Made by a program: the position numbers and the translations under genes. 64,000 bases of DNA. Source: Azolla caroliniana (lineage: Eukaryota; Polypodiophyta). The stretch spans positions 13,330,001 to 13,394,000 of the forward strand of contig JBHGNT010000004.1 of NCBI GenBank assembly GCA_043228905.1, read 5' to 3'. The notes under the pieces are model-generated. The model was not told where the DNA came from. It did not search any database and saw only the letters and a list, made by a program, of their open reading frames with translations. Below are positions 10,370-20,904 of the stretch, piece by piece. The first letter of the stretch is position 1. The number at the start of each line of letters is the position of its first letter.

Positions 10370-11252
10370 CTCCCCCTCAAGCTCAACTTGAGGTTCCATG
10401 TCTTCTGTCGGTTCCTTGCCTCGGCTTCTCCTGGCATCTTCACGCCTTGCTCCCACTCCTCGACCTCTACAATCAACGTGTCTGCTCGTAAGGCCCTTCA
10501 CTTCATTTGGATCGTCCGAGTCGAACCACTCAACCGAATCAGTTGTCTCTGATTCATCATCCGTCTTCAGACCCTTGACCACATCCAACCATGTCTTGGT
10601 CCTGGCCTCTTTCTTTTGGTCGGCTCTGTCCTTCTTGACTTTGCCTCCTTTGACACTTGTTTTTTCTCTATCGGATGTATTGACTTCTTCCGTCAATTCG
10701 GCATCTTGTTCGGTTTCGGTTTTCTCCTATTTCTCTACCAGTTCTCCTCTTCAAGTGTGGCACATCGAGATGTTGTAAGCCAAGCATCTCCAAAAAGTGT
10801 TGCAACTTGTCCAATCTAAGCACTTTGGTGAAGATGTCCGCCACCTGCCGATCAGTTCGAATATATCGAAGTTCGACTTCTCCGCTCAGGGCCCCCTCGC
10901 GCACAAAGTGATAATGCACTTCTATGTGCTTTGTGCGAGCATGGAACACAGGGTTCTTGACTAGTTGCATGCTACTGATATTGTCACTATAAATTGGGAT
11001 CGGAGTCGAAACTTCGATCCGTAAGTCTTGCAACAACCGCCGAAGCCATATAGTTTCACATGTAGCGACGGCGGCGCCTTGATACTTAGCTTCGGTGCTC
11101 GACAAAGCCACAGTCTATCAGTTGCTTCTTGCTGCTCCATGCAATAGCCGCGCTTTTGAGAGAAAACATGAACCCTGATGTTGATCGACGATCGGACGCA
11201 TCATCGGCCCAGTTGGCATCAGTATAGCTGACTAACTATTCAGCTATACCAT

Positions 11253-12131
11253 TGTTGTGAAAATTCGCCAACTAGTGCGGATCGTGAGGTGGAACCGCCG
11301 GGGTTCTGGACCAGAAGGATTTAGGGCTAAATGATTTATGCATTTTAAGTTTTAAGATGAGATATTTCCCTCAAATAAGAGTAAGATAGTATGAGAAATT
11401 GAATAATACTTAATTATATTAATGCATAAACAAATCTTCGAGTAAGAGAGTATGCAAGATCGAATAATGATTAATTATGCTTATGAGTAAGAGAGTATGA
11501 ATAGCACTAAATTATATCTATCCATAAGCAAAACTTAAATTAAGAGAGTATGAGAGAGGAAACATAAAGAGTTTTTATTACTAAATCATCCATATAATGG
11601 ACTTATTTTGATACATGATTTTTTTATATCCCCCTTTAGGATTAAGAGTATGAGAGAGGAAACATAAATCTTTTCTTCTTCAAATCCCTATCCATCTCCC
11701 CCTCTTCTTCTTAAGAATAGCTCTTATTTATAGGGTTTCTATGGCTTGATTTATTTTTCTCCTAAACAAAAGTTTGTCTATATGAGTCGCATTTTATTTC
11801 TATCATTATTTTATTTTTGTATGTCCAATTAGACATACAAGTTATTTTTGGAAAGCCCTTTGAGTTAGCTTTCTTATGGATCTTTTCTTGTCTAATTTGG
11901 ACATCGAATGAGGAAATTATGAGCTTTTTTCTCTACCTTGCTCCTCAATTCCACGTCTTGCGTTTTTGTTTTTTTCTCTTACTTTTTCTATTTTTATCTA
12001 CTTTTGAAAAACCGCTTCTACTTTACTATCTTTTCATCATTTATTACAAAAGTTGACTTTGCAATATTAGTTTATTTGGACCACTACTTTATTCCCTTTT
12101 GAGGGTGGTTTCGCACTATGTGTCGAAAACA
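11253..12131 (-). mobile_element. inserted LTR-like element in copia B
   Basis: It interrupts the copia B frame between an LLYRHG block (about 12150, - strand) and a YTDANW block (about 11230). It starts TGTTGTG and ends AAAACA on the + strand, as an LTR would. CTATAAATA on the - strand (about 11733-11741) may be a promoter box. Its 11870-12060 part is similar to 13470-13690 in the neighbouring solo LTR, so the two are related. Flanking five-mers (ACCAT, TCATG) do not match, so the exact ends are unsure. Confidence 0.6.
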
Positions 12132-13016
12132 TCATGACCCCGTGTCAGTACAAGAGTCCCCAATCCTTAGTGTCGCTCATATATCGCAATAGTCAATGCG
12201 TGCATTGAAGATGTTCAACAGTTGGTCGTTGCATGAATTGACTAATCACCTCGACCGGATAGTTGAGGTCGGGTCGGGTGATAGTTCAATATATAAGGCT
12301 TCCGACAATTTGTCGGAACCGGGTCACATTGCAGACCGCTCCCGAGTCGAGACATAGCTTCAAGTTCCTGTCAAGGGGTGTCGAGACAGGTCGGCAACCC
12401 TTCATGCCTAATATGAACAACATATTCAAAACATAGTGTCGTTGAGACAACAATATGCCGACGGGGTTGTGGATCACTTCGATCCCGAGGAAGTAGTGAA
12501 GGTCCCCTAGGTCCTTCATCTCAAATGCATTTGACAACTAGGACTTGACTCGGCTGATTTCAGCGAGGTCGGGTCCGGTGATGACCAAGTCGTCGACATA
12601 TAGTAGGATGTAAACCGGACCCTCCAGACCTTTCCAGATGAACAAGGACGAGTCTGGATTGGAGGTCGCAAATCCCATCTTATGCAACCGGTGTGTGATC
12701 TTCGAGATCCCGGGTGGTTGGACCATGTATACTTGTTCTTCAAGATCTCCTTGAAGAATCGTGTTCTTCACGTCCATAAAGATGCCACCCTCTTGTTGCT
12801 ACTACCGCCAACACCACATGAACTGTCGTCATCTTCTCCACTAGTGCGAAGGTCTCATCGTAGTTGATTCTGTGTGTCTTCGGGTATTCCTTGGCTACCA
12901 GTCGGGCCTTGTATTGGTTGACCAAACCGTCGACATTGTACTTCACCTTATATTCCCATTTACAACTAATTGTTTTGCAATCTGGGGGTGTTCAACCAAG
13001 TCCCATGTGTCGTTGG

Positions 13017-13746
13017 TGATGAAGAGAGAGAGAAAAAAGATAGAGAAGAGAAGAGGAAGAAAAAAGAATACTTCAAAATACTATTAAGAAAAGAATACAA
13101 TCCTCTTAGACACCAAGAGGAACAACCCCAAATAACTACTTCAATATACTATTACTAAAATAGTCTTTTTGCCTTCTCTCTTTCTTCTACTAATCGTCTT
13201 CCCACTTCTTCTAATCTTCTTCTTCTTCCTCACTTCTTCTTCTTCACTTCTTCTTGTAGATATTTTATCCTTCCTTGTAGATATTCTATTCTTCCTCCAT
13301 CCCCCATATTGCTAAGAATACCGCATATTTATAGGTTTTTAGTTGCGTTATTCTTGCTTTTTTCTTTTCTTTTCTTTTACATATCCTCGAGTTTGTGTGG
13401 TGCGTTTTTCATATAATTATTTATGGGTTTTCATCCAATTTTTTCATACAAGAAATCTCTCTTTGTCAGCTTTCTTACGAATCTTTTCTTTTGAAATTTG
13501 GATAAGAGATGAAGAAGTTATGAGCTTTTTTCTCTACCTTGCTTTTTCTGCTTAATTTCCTGCGTTTTTCTTCTTTTTCTTTTTTTCTGCTTTTTCTACT
13601 TTTGAAAAACGCCTCTAACTTTATTTCTCTTCAATTTCATTTATCTTTTAACTCTTGGACCTTTCATATTGTGCTTTATCCTTCCATACCTTTGCATCCA
13701 ATGTGTTTGTCACGGTCTTTTCCTATGAGCAAAAATCGACTTCACA
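13017..13746 (-). mobile_element. solo LTR inserted in copia B (730 bp)
   Basis: It is bounded by TG and CA and flanked by GTTGG at 13012-13016 and 13747-13751. It splits the copia B frame between ALDAN and DTWDLV; removing it with one GTTGG restores that junction exactly. It contains CTATAAATA on the - strand and T/C-rich tracts on the + strand, but no coding region. Confidence 0.92.
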
Positions 13747-16176
13747 GTTGGCATCAAGTGCCAACATTTCTTCCTCCATGACCGAAAACCATTTGGGATC
13801 CTGTGATGCCTCCGCATAGCTCTCTGACTCGCAGACTTCGGCCATCTTCATCATGTACTCATAATGGTGCGCCATGTACTCATTATATCCATACCGGATC
13901 ACCAACTTCTTGTGGCGTGTCGATCGGCAAAGCTTCTTGTTTGCTGATTTTAGGACCCTCTTGGCCACATCTGACCTCAACTCTTGAGGTCCGTCTTCAC
14001 TCCGAATGGTGTCGGATTCTCCTAGATCCAACTCTGCTTTATTGGTGTTGTACTCTGGCATCTTCATCTTTCCCTTTTCTTTGAGCATGAACCGTCTCCT
14101 CGGTTCCTTGTGCAGGGAATGCACGACTGAGTCTTCCACTGCTTGTCGGCTCTTCATTGTTCTGGTCTTCCCGACTCAGCTCGTCATTTAGGCCACTCAG
14201 CCGGAATGAAATCGAACTCTCTTCTAGAATGGCGATATCTTCTTTTTCTTCTTCTCGGATCATCTTGGCCTCACTGGCCTCCTCCTCAGTGATTGGGAGG
14301 TCGGAGTTATCGGGGGTTAGAATCGAAAGAGCATACCATGATGTCGACTCGTCGAACACAACGTCTCGGCTTACTCGTACTTGTTTGGTCCGGGGGTTGT
14401 AGCACTTATACCCCTTCTACTCATGCGAGTAGTTGACCAATATGCAGTTTTACGACTTCATGTCTAGATTCTTCCGCTTCTCATCCGGCACATGCACATA
14501 GGCAATGCTATTGAATACCCTCAGGTGTCTCAAGTTTGGCTTTCGCTCGAAATACAACTCGTGTGCCGACACCTTATCTCCGATCTGATTTTGGATGTAG
14601 ACCGCAGTCTGAACCGCTTCGGCCCAATAAAACTTGGGCATGCTCTTCTCCTCCAGCATTGCCCTTGCCACTTCCACAACCGACCGATTTTTTCTTTCAG
14701 CAACGCCGTTCTGTTCTGGCATATTTCTACAACTGAACTCCTGCCGAATTCCCATCTGTTGTAGATAACAGTTGAACTGGCTGGAAAAGTATTCTTTTCT
14801 ACCATCCGACCATAGGCACTTGATCTTCTGGTCTAATTCCCTTTCGACAAGGCATTTTAGGTTCCAGAAACAATCGAAGACTTCATTCTTCTTTTCAATC
14901 AGATAGATCCATGTGTGTTGACTATAGTCATTGATGAAGGAGACAAAATATTGACTCTCACCTAAGCTCACATTTTGTGTCGGTCCCCATACATCTGAAT
15001 GTATTAAGTCAAGCTTGTTCTTGCTCCGGTTTCGCTCATTGGGGAATGGAAGTCGGTGTTGCTTCCTTAGCTAGCAGGCTTCGCAGATTTGGGCCTTCCA
15101 TCCACTGAACTTCGGCAAGACGAATACTACTTGTTTCGATTGCAACTCTTGAAGCCTCTGATAGTTGATGTGGCTAATCTGCTTGTGCCATAAGTCGATG
15201 TTTGACTCGACTTTTTGTCCTTTTGCGAACAGAGCAAGGCCGACGTCATTAGTGTCGAGGATGAACATCCTCCCTTCTCTACGCCCTTGCGCGATAATCT
15301 GACCCTCATCTTCGATGAAGCAGCCAAGGTAGGTGAACCGGACCTGCATCCCTTAGTCCACGATCCGACCGACCGACACCAAGTTCTTTGTGATCATCGG
15401 GACATGCAATACATTCATGAGTCTCCCCTTTTGTCTGATATGACTCAGGCGGACATCACCAACATGTTCGATTGGATGCGAGGTGTCGTCTCCGGTTTCG
15501 ACGACCCCCGATTGCTTCGGTTTCTTTAAATATGAGAACCACTCTTCATGGCTCGTCATGTGGTTTGATGCTCCGGAGTCGACGTACCACACCTCGTTCG
15601 GTTCTGTGGTGCTCTTCTTCATCGAATTAGCCTTGTGCTTCATCACAAAAGGTTGGGAACTTTTTGGTTTTGGATCCTTCTGACCCTTCGGCATAGTGCG
15701 ATCGTTGTTGACTCCCTTGTTAGGCCTTGCCGGATCCGGATTTGTCCGAATCGGCATTTTTCTTCCCGCACGATGACCCTTCCGGCCACAATACCAGCAC
15801 TCCATGTCGGCTTTCCCTTGCCGGTTTCCGGCACCGCCTTGTCTCCCCCTACTTGTGGAGGGTTTAGAGTTGTTGTTGACACCACCTTTGTGCCTTCTTT
15901 CCTGTTCTTATCGGCCGCCACTATTGTGTGCCGATCCACCTTGTCCTCCACGACCACGGGGCCGATCCGCCTCTGTGTACAGCATTCGGTTATCGGATTG
16001 CGTGCTCCTTAACGCACCCGCGTGGTTTTCTTCAACTAGAATTATCAATTGTAGGTCGAAGAATGATGGTGGTTTCTCCCGTGTGCAAATAGCCATCTGG
16101 ATTGGTCCATACCTTTGCGCTAGACCACCGAGACAGATATGTACCATCTTGTCCTCATCCACAGTCACGTTGATGG

Positions 16177-16458
16177 TGTTAGGATCGTGACCGGCAACAA
16201 CCGGTTTCTCATATGTATATTCGAGTGCAAAGAATCGAGAAAGATAGTGCACAAACAAAAATAGAAAACAAAAACTCAAAGTACAGAGACACAGGTAATT
16301 TTAACGTGGAAAACCCGAATGGGAAAAACCACGTGGAGTCCACAAACTCCAAAACGAATCACTATAAGGGGAGGAATACAACACGAGGATTCAAGGCAAA
16401 GACCTTGAACTCTTCTTCATCGATTGACGGCTGCTGAGTTACACACACACTCTCTCTC

Positions 16459-16495
<37 letters not shown>

Positions 16496-16797
16496 TGTCT
16501 AGTTATAGAGGCAACTACCTTCTCAAAACTATACAACAATAATGATCAACTACAACTCCCATACTTAATGGTTGCACTAGATGTATATATACACATACAA
16601 ACATTTATGGCTATTTACAAATATAACCTCCGAATTGGCTTCAACCGATTCGGCTATTAGCCGAATCGATTATCATTCAATTTTCGGCCAGTTGATTTTC
16701 GGCCTCGGCTTGTCAGCCGCGGTCAAGTTTCCCTATTGATTCCATCCCATTCGGTTCATTCTCTTCTTCCCATCCGTAGGGACATGTTTTCCCAACA
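16177..16797 (-). mobile_element. solo LTR of the copia A family inserted in copia B gag
   Basis: It is bounded by TG and CA and flanked by GATGG at 16172-16176 and 16798-16802. On the - strand it begins TGTTGGGAAAACATGTCCC, resembling the start of the element A LTR. It shares the CT/GA microsatellite and the CGGTTGT-CCGG end region. Excising it restores the gag junction CDALGSI-NVTVDEDK. Confidence 0.93.
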
Positions 16798-17300
16798 GAT
16801 GGATCCCAGGGCATCACATATCTCATTTATTTTGGTGGTGTAGTAGGTCACTGTCATATCCTTCTGTCAGATATTGTTAGGCTCTTTCCGGAGCTGCAAC
16901 TTCCGGGCCATGGTACTCGTAGCGAAAATCTTTTTTAGATTTTCCCAAGCCTCCTTCAGCGTCTTTGCATCTTGGATGTAGCCCAATATTTGATCGTGCA
17001 CACAGGACGCAAGACAGTATAGGACTCTGCTTGTTGTTTGCTCCCACACCGGGAAGTCCTTGTGTGTCGGTTCTTGCGCTACCTCATTCATTCCTTCCAC
17101 ATAACTCTAGTAACCATGCCCCAACAGGTACTGGTGCATCTTGTAAGACCAAGATGCATAGTTGTTCCAATCAAGTTTCTCGGTTGGAAGTGAGCTTGCC
17201 ATGCTTTTGTCCATTTCTTCTTCTTTTTCTGTTCTTAATCGGATGTTAGGTTTTGGTTTGTCTGAACGCTTGTCAGCAGCAAAGGATTCTCAACCCTCAC

Positions 17301-17312
17301 ACTCTGATACCA
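17301..17312 (-). promoter_or_regulatory. primer-binding site of copia element B
   Basis: On the - strand this reads TGGTATCAGAGT directly after the 5' LTR end, complementary to initiator tRNA-Met. Confidence 0.82.
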
Positions 17313-17723
17313 TGTAAAGAATAGTGTATGGAAGTTGTGACAGACACAACCGGCTGAACCAGATAGCAATAGAGAACAATAAACACTGAGAACAATGGAG
17401 AGAGAGAGAGAGAGAGAGTACGCATGCGAGAGACAGAGGGAGCAAAAGACAAAAAAACTCAAATTCAAAATACCACTCTGTACATACAATGTGCTCTGTG
17501 AGCACTTTTATACAAGTCCTTAAAAGGACGATGAGAAGTATTAACAAGTACTTCAATGTTCATAATTGAGCTACTGACACAAACTCCCATAAATATGCCT
17601 AACTAGTAGACTTGGATTGTAGGCCTCTAACGGCCTACTGGCTCATACGTGGATCCGGCTCTTGATCCAATCCGAACCTAGCCGATCGGTCTTCACCCGA
17701 TCTTGCTCATGTTGAGCTTGCTT
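17313..17723 (-). repeat. 5' LTR of copia element B
   Basis: It lies just outside the primer-binding site, contains a GA microsatellite (17398-17420), and shares its far end with the 10300-10369 LTR. It lacks the terminal TGTTGAG at the junction with the gypsy fragment. Confidence 0.8.
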
Positions 17724-19680
17724 CGAAAAAATAGCATTTCGTACGCGCTATGGCCATGATGAGTTTTTAGTCATGCCTTTTGGTTTGACCAATGCTCCAG
17801 CCACATTTCAACAAGAAATGAATGACATCTTCTAAGAACAACTTGGAAAATTTGTCATTATTTTCTTGGATGATATTCTAGTTTATAATTGTACATTAAC
17901 ATGGTAAACATGCCTGCTTTGTTTTACAAACATTGTATTACAAATAGTTCTATGCAAAGATCTCGAAATGCGAGTTCTTCAAGAAATCAATTACTTATCT
18001 CGGACATCTCATAACCGAATGAGGAGTTGAAATTGATCCTTCTCACATTGAGAAAGTCAAACTTTGGCCCAGTCTTCGGAATATTCGAGAAGTTTGATCA
18101 TTCCTTGGTTTTTGTCGGCTTTTTGCGAAAATCTCTTCGTAATTACTCCCAATTGACGACACTATTTACTGATCTTCTAAAAGGTCAAACACGTAAGTCT
18201 ACAAAACTTATAGTATGGAATGCTACACTGGAGCTCGCCTTTAAGGAACTCAAGGACCAAGTGTGCAAGGTGTGAAAGTGTTTTTAGAACTCAAGCTATT
18301 AAACACTAAAAGAATGTAAGGCATGGAGCATTCACATTTGGAGGGCAAGAACATGAATGAAGATCTTAAGGAGAAGTCAAACTAAAAGCAAAAGACATGG
18401 AGAAAAAGTGGGCAACCTAAAAATAGTATGAAAAGAATGGTCATAACTCTTTAATTTGAAACCCAAATATCATATTCAAATATGGGTTGGAAAGCCCGTG
18501 AAGAGAGTTATCTTTAAAATTTTATATCTCTAAATTTGAACTCTGGTGAGGAAGATAACATGATGAGAAGGTTGTTGTGTCATAGCTAAAATAGGAGATG
18601 AAAAACTTCCAAAAAAAGCGTGAAAATGAGAGGAAAGAGGAAGAACAAGAAGATTATAAGAAGTGAGATGGAAGAGGCTAAGAGGGGAGGCTAAAGGCTA
18701 TAAGTGTTTTATTGTATTAGATCTCATTCTAATCAAGGTTAGTGATTTATATACTTATGTTGCATTTGTTTGTAGACTCTATTGACATTAAAATCGTTGT
18801 TGAAGGTGAAGGATTTGAAGAGAATTGAGTTGTTTTGTAGAAGTTTATCAATCACATTAATTACTTAATTACTCTTTATATGTTTTTCGTCTCTCTAATT
18901 ATTTTAGTATAGTATATCCTTATTAAAAGGCACTTCCAATAAGTCCTTACACGCTTAACTTGGAGATCGAAAGTGGAAGAACGTGTGGAATAGAGCAGAA
19001 ACTTCAAACAACTCTACGGAGGTCATACAAACTCCAATTTGGATGTATAACACGTCAAAATCTTCCCCTTTATGAGAAGCATCAATGGTCTAAATTTCGA
19101 GGCAAACAAAGCCACTATCTTGGAGTAATTATTGTTTGAAGGAAGGTTGTTGTGTCACAACGTTTGTGGAGAAAATCACTCCAAATTATACTTAAGGAAA
19201 GACTTCTATATTTCTAAATTATCCTTTTCTTTCTCTACTTGTTTGTAACCATCTTCTTTAAAGTTTCTTCTTGATTTATAAGTCATAAGCTACACTACAT
19301 ATACGTTTGTATGATCCTTAATCTCTTGATCCCTTTTAATTTCTTGAGTTTCTCTCCCTAACTCGTAGCCACCTTGGTCTCTATAATTGATTATAATTCA
19401 GAACTCTCTCTAATCAGTTTGGTCAAGCCCTCATATTGTGTACGAATATCATTTGTCTTATACACTCTATCACAAGGCTCTGTCGCTTCTTTTACCAGAT
19501 CCGTCAAAACCTTTTCAGGTTGAAACCGATGCCAATGATTATGCTATAGTTGTTGTCCTTTATGAAGATGGTAAACCAATCATATTTGAGAGTAAGAAAC
19601 TTGATTCTATTCAATGTCAGTATACCATTCAAGAAAATGACATATTTGCAATTATCCATGCACTACAACATAATTGAATG
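17724..19680 (+). pseudogene. Ty3/gypsy RT-RNase H fragment, split by a solo LTR
   Basis: 17724-18270 encodes [20 protein letters not shown] (about 17738-17795), [18 protein letters not shown] (the catalytic LDD at about 17870) and YLGHLITE, with stops. 19478-19677 encodes the RNase H start LLLPDPSKPFQVETDAND and FESKKL-YTIQENDIFAIIHAL. After removing 18271-19472 and one CAAGG, the two halves join in frame (KDQVCK-ALSLLLPD). Integrase, gag and LTRs of this element were not found. Confidence 0.88.
18271..19472. mobile_element. 1.2-kb solo LTR in the gypsy fragment
   Basis: It starts TGTGAAAGTG, ends CTCTATCA, and is flanked by CAAGG at 18266-18270 and 19473-19477. No coding blocks are present inside. 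The orientation is unknown. TG..CA ends, a 5-bp duplication and absence of internal genes identify a solo LTR left by LTR-LTR recombination. Confidence 0.88.
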
Positions 19681-20540
19681 AATAAGATTATTACATATCG
19701 ACTTAAACAAAAGGAAGTACCAAAGTCCATTTGTTGATGCATTTCTAGATCAAGCTCGATTGCACATCAATCGATCACCATCCAACCAAGAAAAAAAACC
19801 AATCAACAAAAAGAACATTAGAAAAAATGCTCTGATGGCAATTGTTAGAGCTTAATCCTAATGTAAGCATATGATAAAGAAATAATAGATAGATAGATGA
19901 GAGAGGAGAGAAAAAGAAGGGTGTTGATCCACCCGACCACCCCTGAGCGAAGGGATCGAGACAGATTCGAGCCTCAATCGACTTCCCATAACACCGTCGT
20001 GGCATCAAGTCATACTTGGTGTTGGCTCTCGCTACAAGAGTTAATCACCACAAGATCAGAGTCTCGTTGTAGTCAATAATGTATCAAATGAGTGTAGTTA
20101 AGCCTTATATTTATAGCCAAACCTAAGGCCCCCAAGCAAGTTCACACTTGGCCTTAATGGGTTGTCTCAATCCCTAGGATTAAAGTAATCCTCCCTTCTT
20201 TACACTCTCGGTTAACCCTCACACTTTATCCATGTGTATAGAATACTACAGTACAATCTTACCACATGATATTATATGGTTATGCCGTAATAGGCAAACT
20301 ACAGAGGGGTGCTCGTCAGAGGGGTGCTCATCGTGCTAAGAGGTGGTTGCCAATATGTGAGGCTAAGAAGGTTTGGTGCTTGCATTGTGATGGTTTGAAA
20401 TTGACTTCAAGAGACTATAATGCAAATTGCTGCAAAAATTGTGGGTGTATCTTTGTCATCCTCAGAAGAAGAGCCTTGATCTTCTCCTCATGGAACAATC
20501 GGTTTCGTGACCTATGGCTAAAGTTGATTTAGCTAAAGGC
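19681..20540. other. unassigned sequence, possible LTR remnant
   Basis: No gene is recognised. From about 19843 (TGTTAGAGC) to about 20260 the composition resembles an LTR: GATA repeats, a TATATTTATAG stretch at about 20110, and CT-rich ends. I could not find a matching partner or duplication. A short frame at 20266-20532 with several Cys residues has no family I know. Confidence 0.35.
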
Positions 20541-20904
20541 ACACATACGTAGATACATTACATATATCCATCCATCCATATGTTACTAGATGTATGTATG
20601 TATGTATGTATAGATCAAACAAAATTGGCCTCCTATTCTATTTCTATTCCTTCCCCTCCTCATGGAACATCAAACACACACCATTGAATAATAAACATGT
20701 TTTAATACATATGTATATGTATGTATGTACATATATACTAACATTGCTATAGACATACATAGATATTCTCTTCTCTTCTGCTCTGCTCTTTCTCTTTCTC
20801 TGTTCTACTTACTAACTACATACACAGTGCACACACTACACACACACACACACTCTCTCTCTCTCTCTGTCTCTGCGGCGTCATCCGTCATCCGTCAGAG
20901 CAGC
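20541..20904 (+). promoter_or_regulatory. presumed promoter and 5' UTR of nicastrin
   Basis: This is upstream of the nicastrin start codon. It holds a TGTA/TATG microsatellite (about 20590-20612), more ATGTATGT tracts (20710-20730) and CT-rich and CA-rich tracts (20765-20875) typical of plant 5' UTRs. No clear TATA box can be fixed. Confidence 0.45.

Larger units (their letters stand above)
10668..17100 (-). pseudogene. gag-pol of copia element B, broken
   Basis: Recognisable - strand blocks: Gag at 17100-16867, resuming 16176-15908 after a solo LTR; a CWYCGRKGH knuckle lacking its last Cys (about 15800); protease VDSGASNHM (about 15580); integrase WHKQISH, a SDGRKEY block and NGVAER; reverse transcriptase KARLVAK and YVDDLVITG (about 12600), with a deletion removing the SLYGLKQ segment; RNase H RRSTSGF and SSTEAKY. 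Several stops look like C-to-T changes, for example CGA to TGA in gag and CAG to TAG before RNase H. The region after the RNase H (about 10364-10696) stays open in another frame and is rich in charged residues. Confidence 0.85.
10255..17723 (-). mobile_element. degenerate Ty1/copia element B with nested insertions
   Basis: Read on the - strand: the 5' LTR is at 17313-17723, the primer-binding site at 17301-17312, gag near 17100-15900, protease and integrase at 15800-14450, reverse transcriptase at 14150-12280, RNase H at 11240-10668, a purine tract at 10370-10381, and a truncated 3' LTR ends at 10369. Three other insertions lie inside (11253-12131, 13017-13746, 16177-16797). Both outer ends are damaged: the 3' LTR keeps only about 115 bp, and the 5' LTR lacks its first few bases. 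No target duplication remains. Confidence 0.88.

Noticed and set aside
11253-12131. Clean solo LTR with target duplication
   Set aside because: Ends look right (TG..CA), but the flanking five-mers ACCAT and TCATG do not match; kept only as LTR-like.
20266-20532. Cys-containing frame upstream of nicastrin as a zinc-binding gene
   Set aside because: The cysteines do not follow a known pattern and no start context or homologous block is visible.
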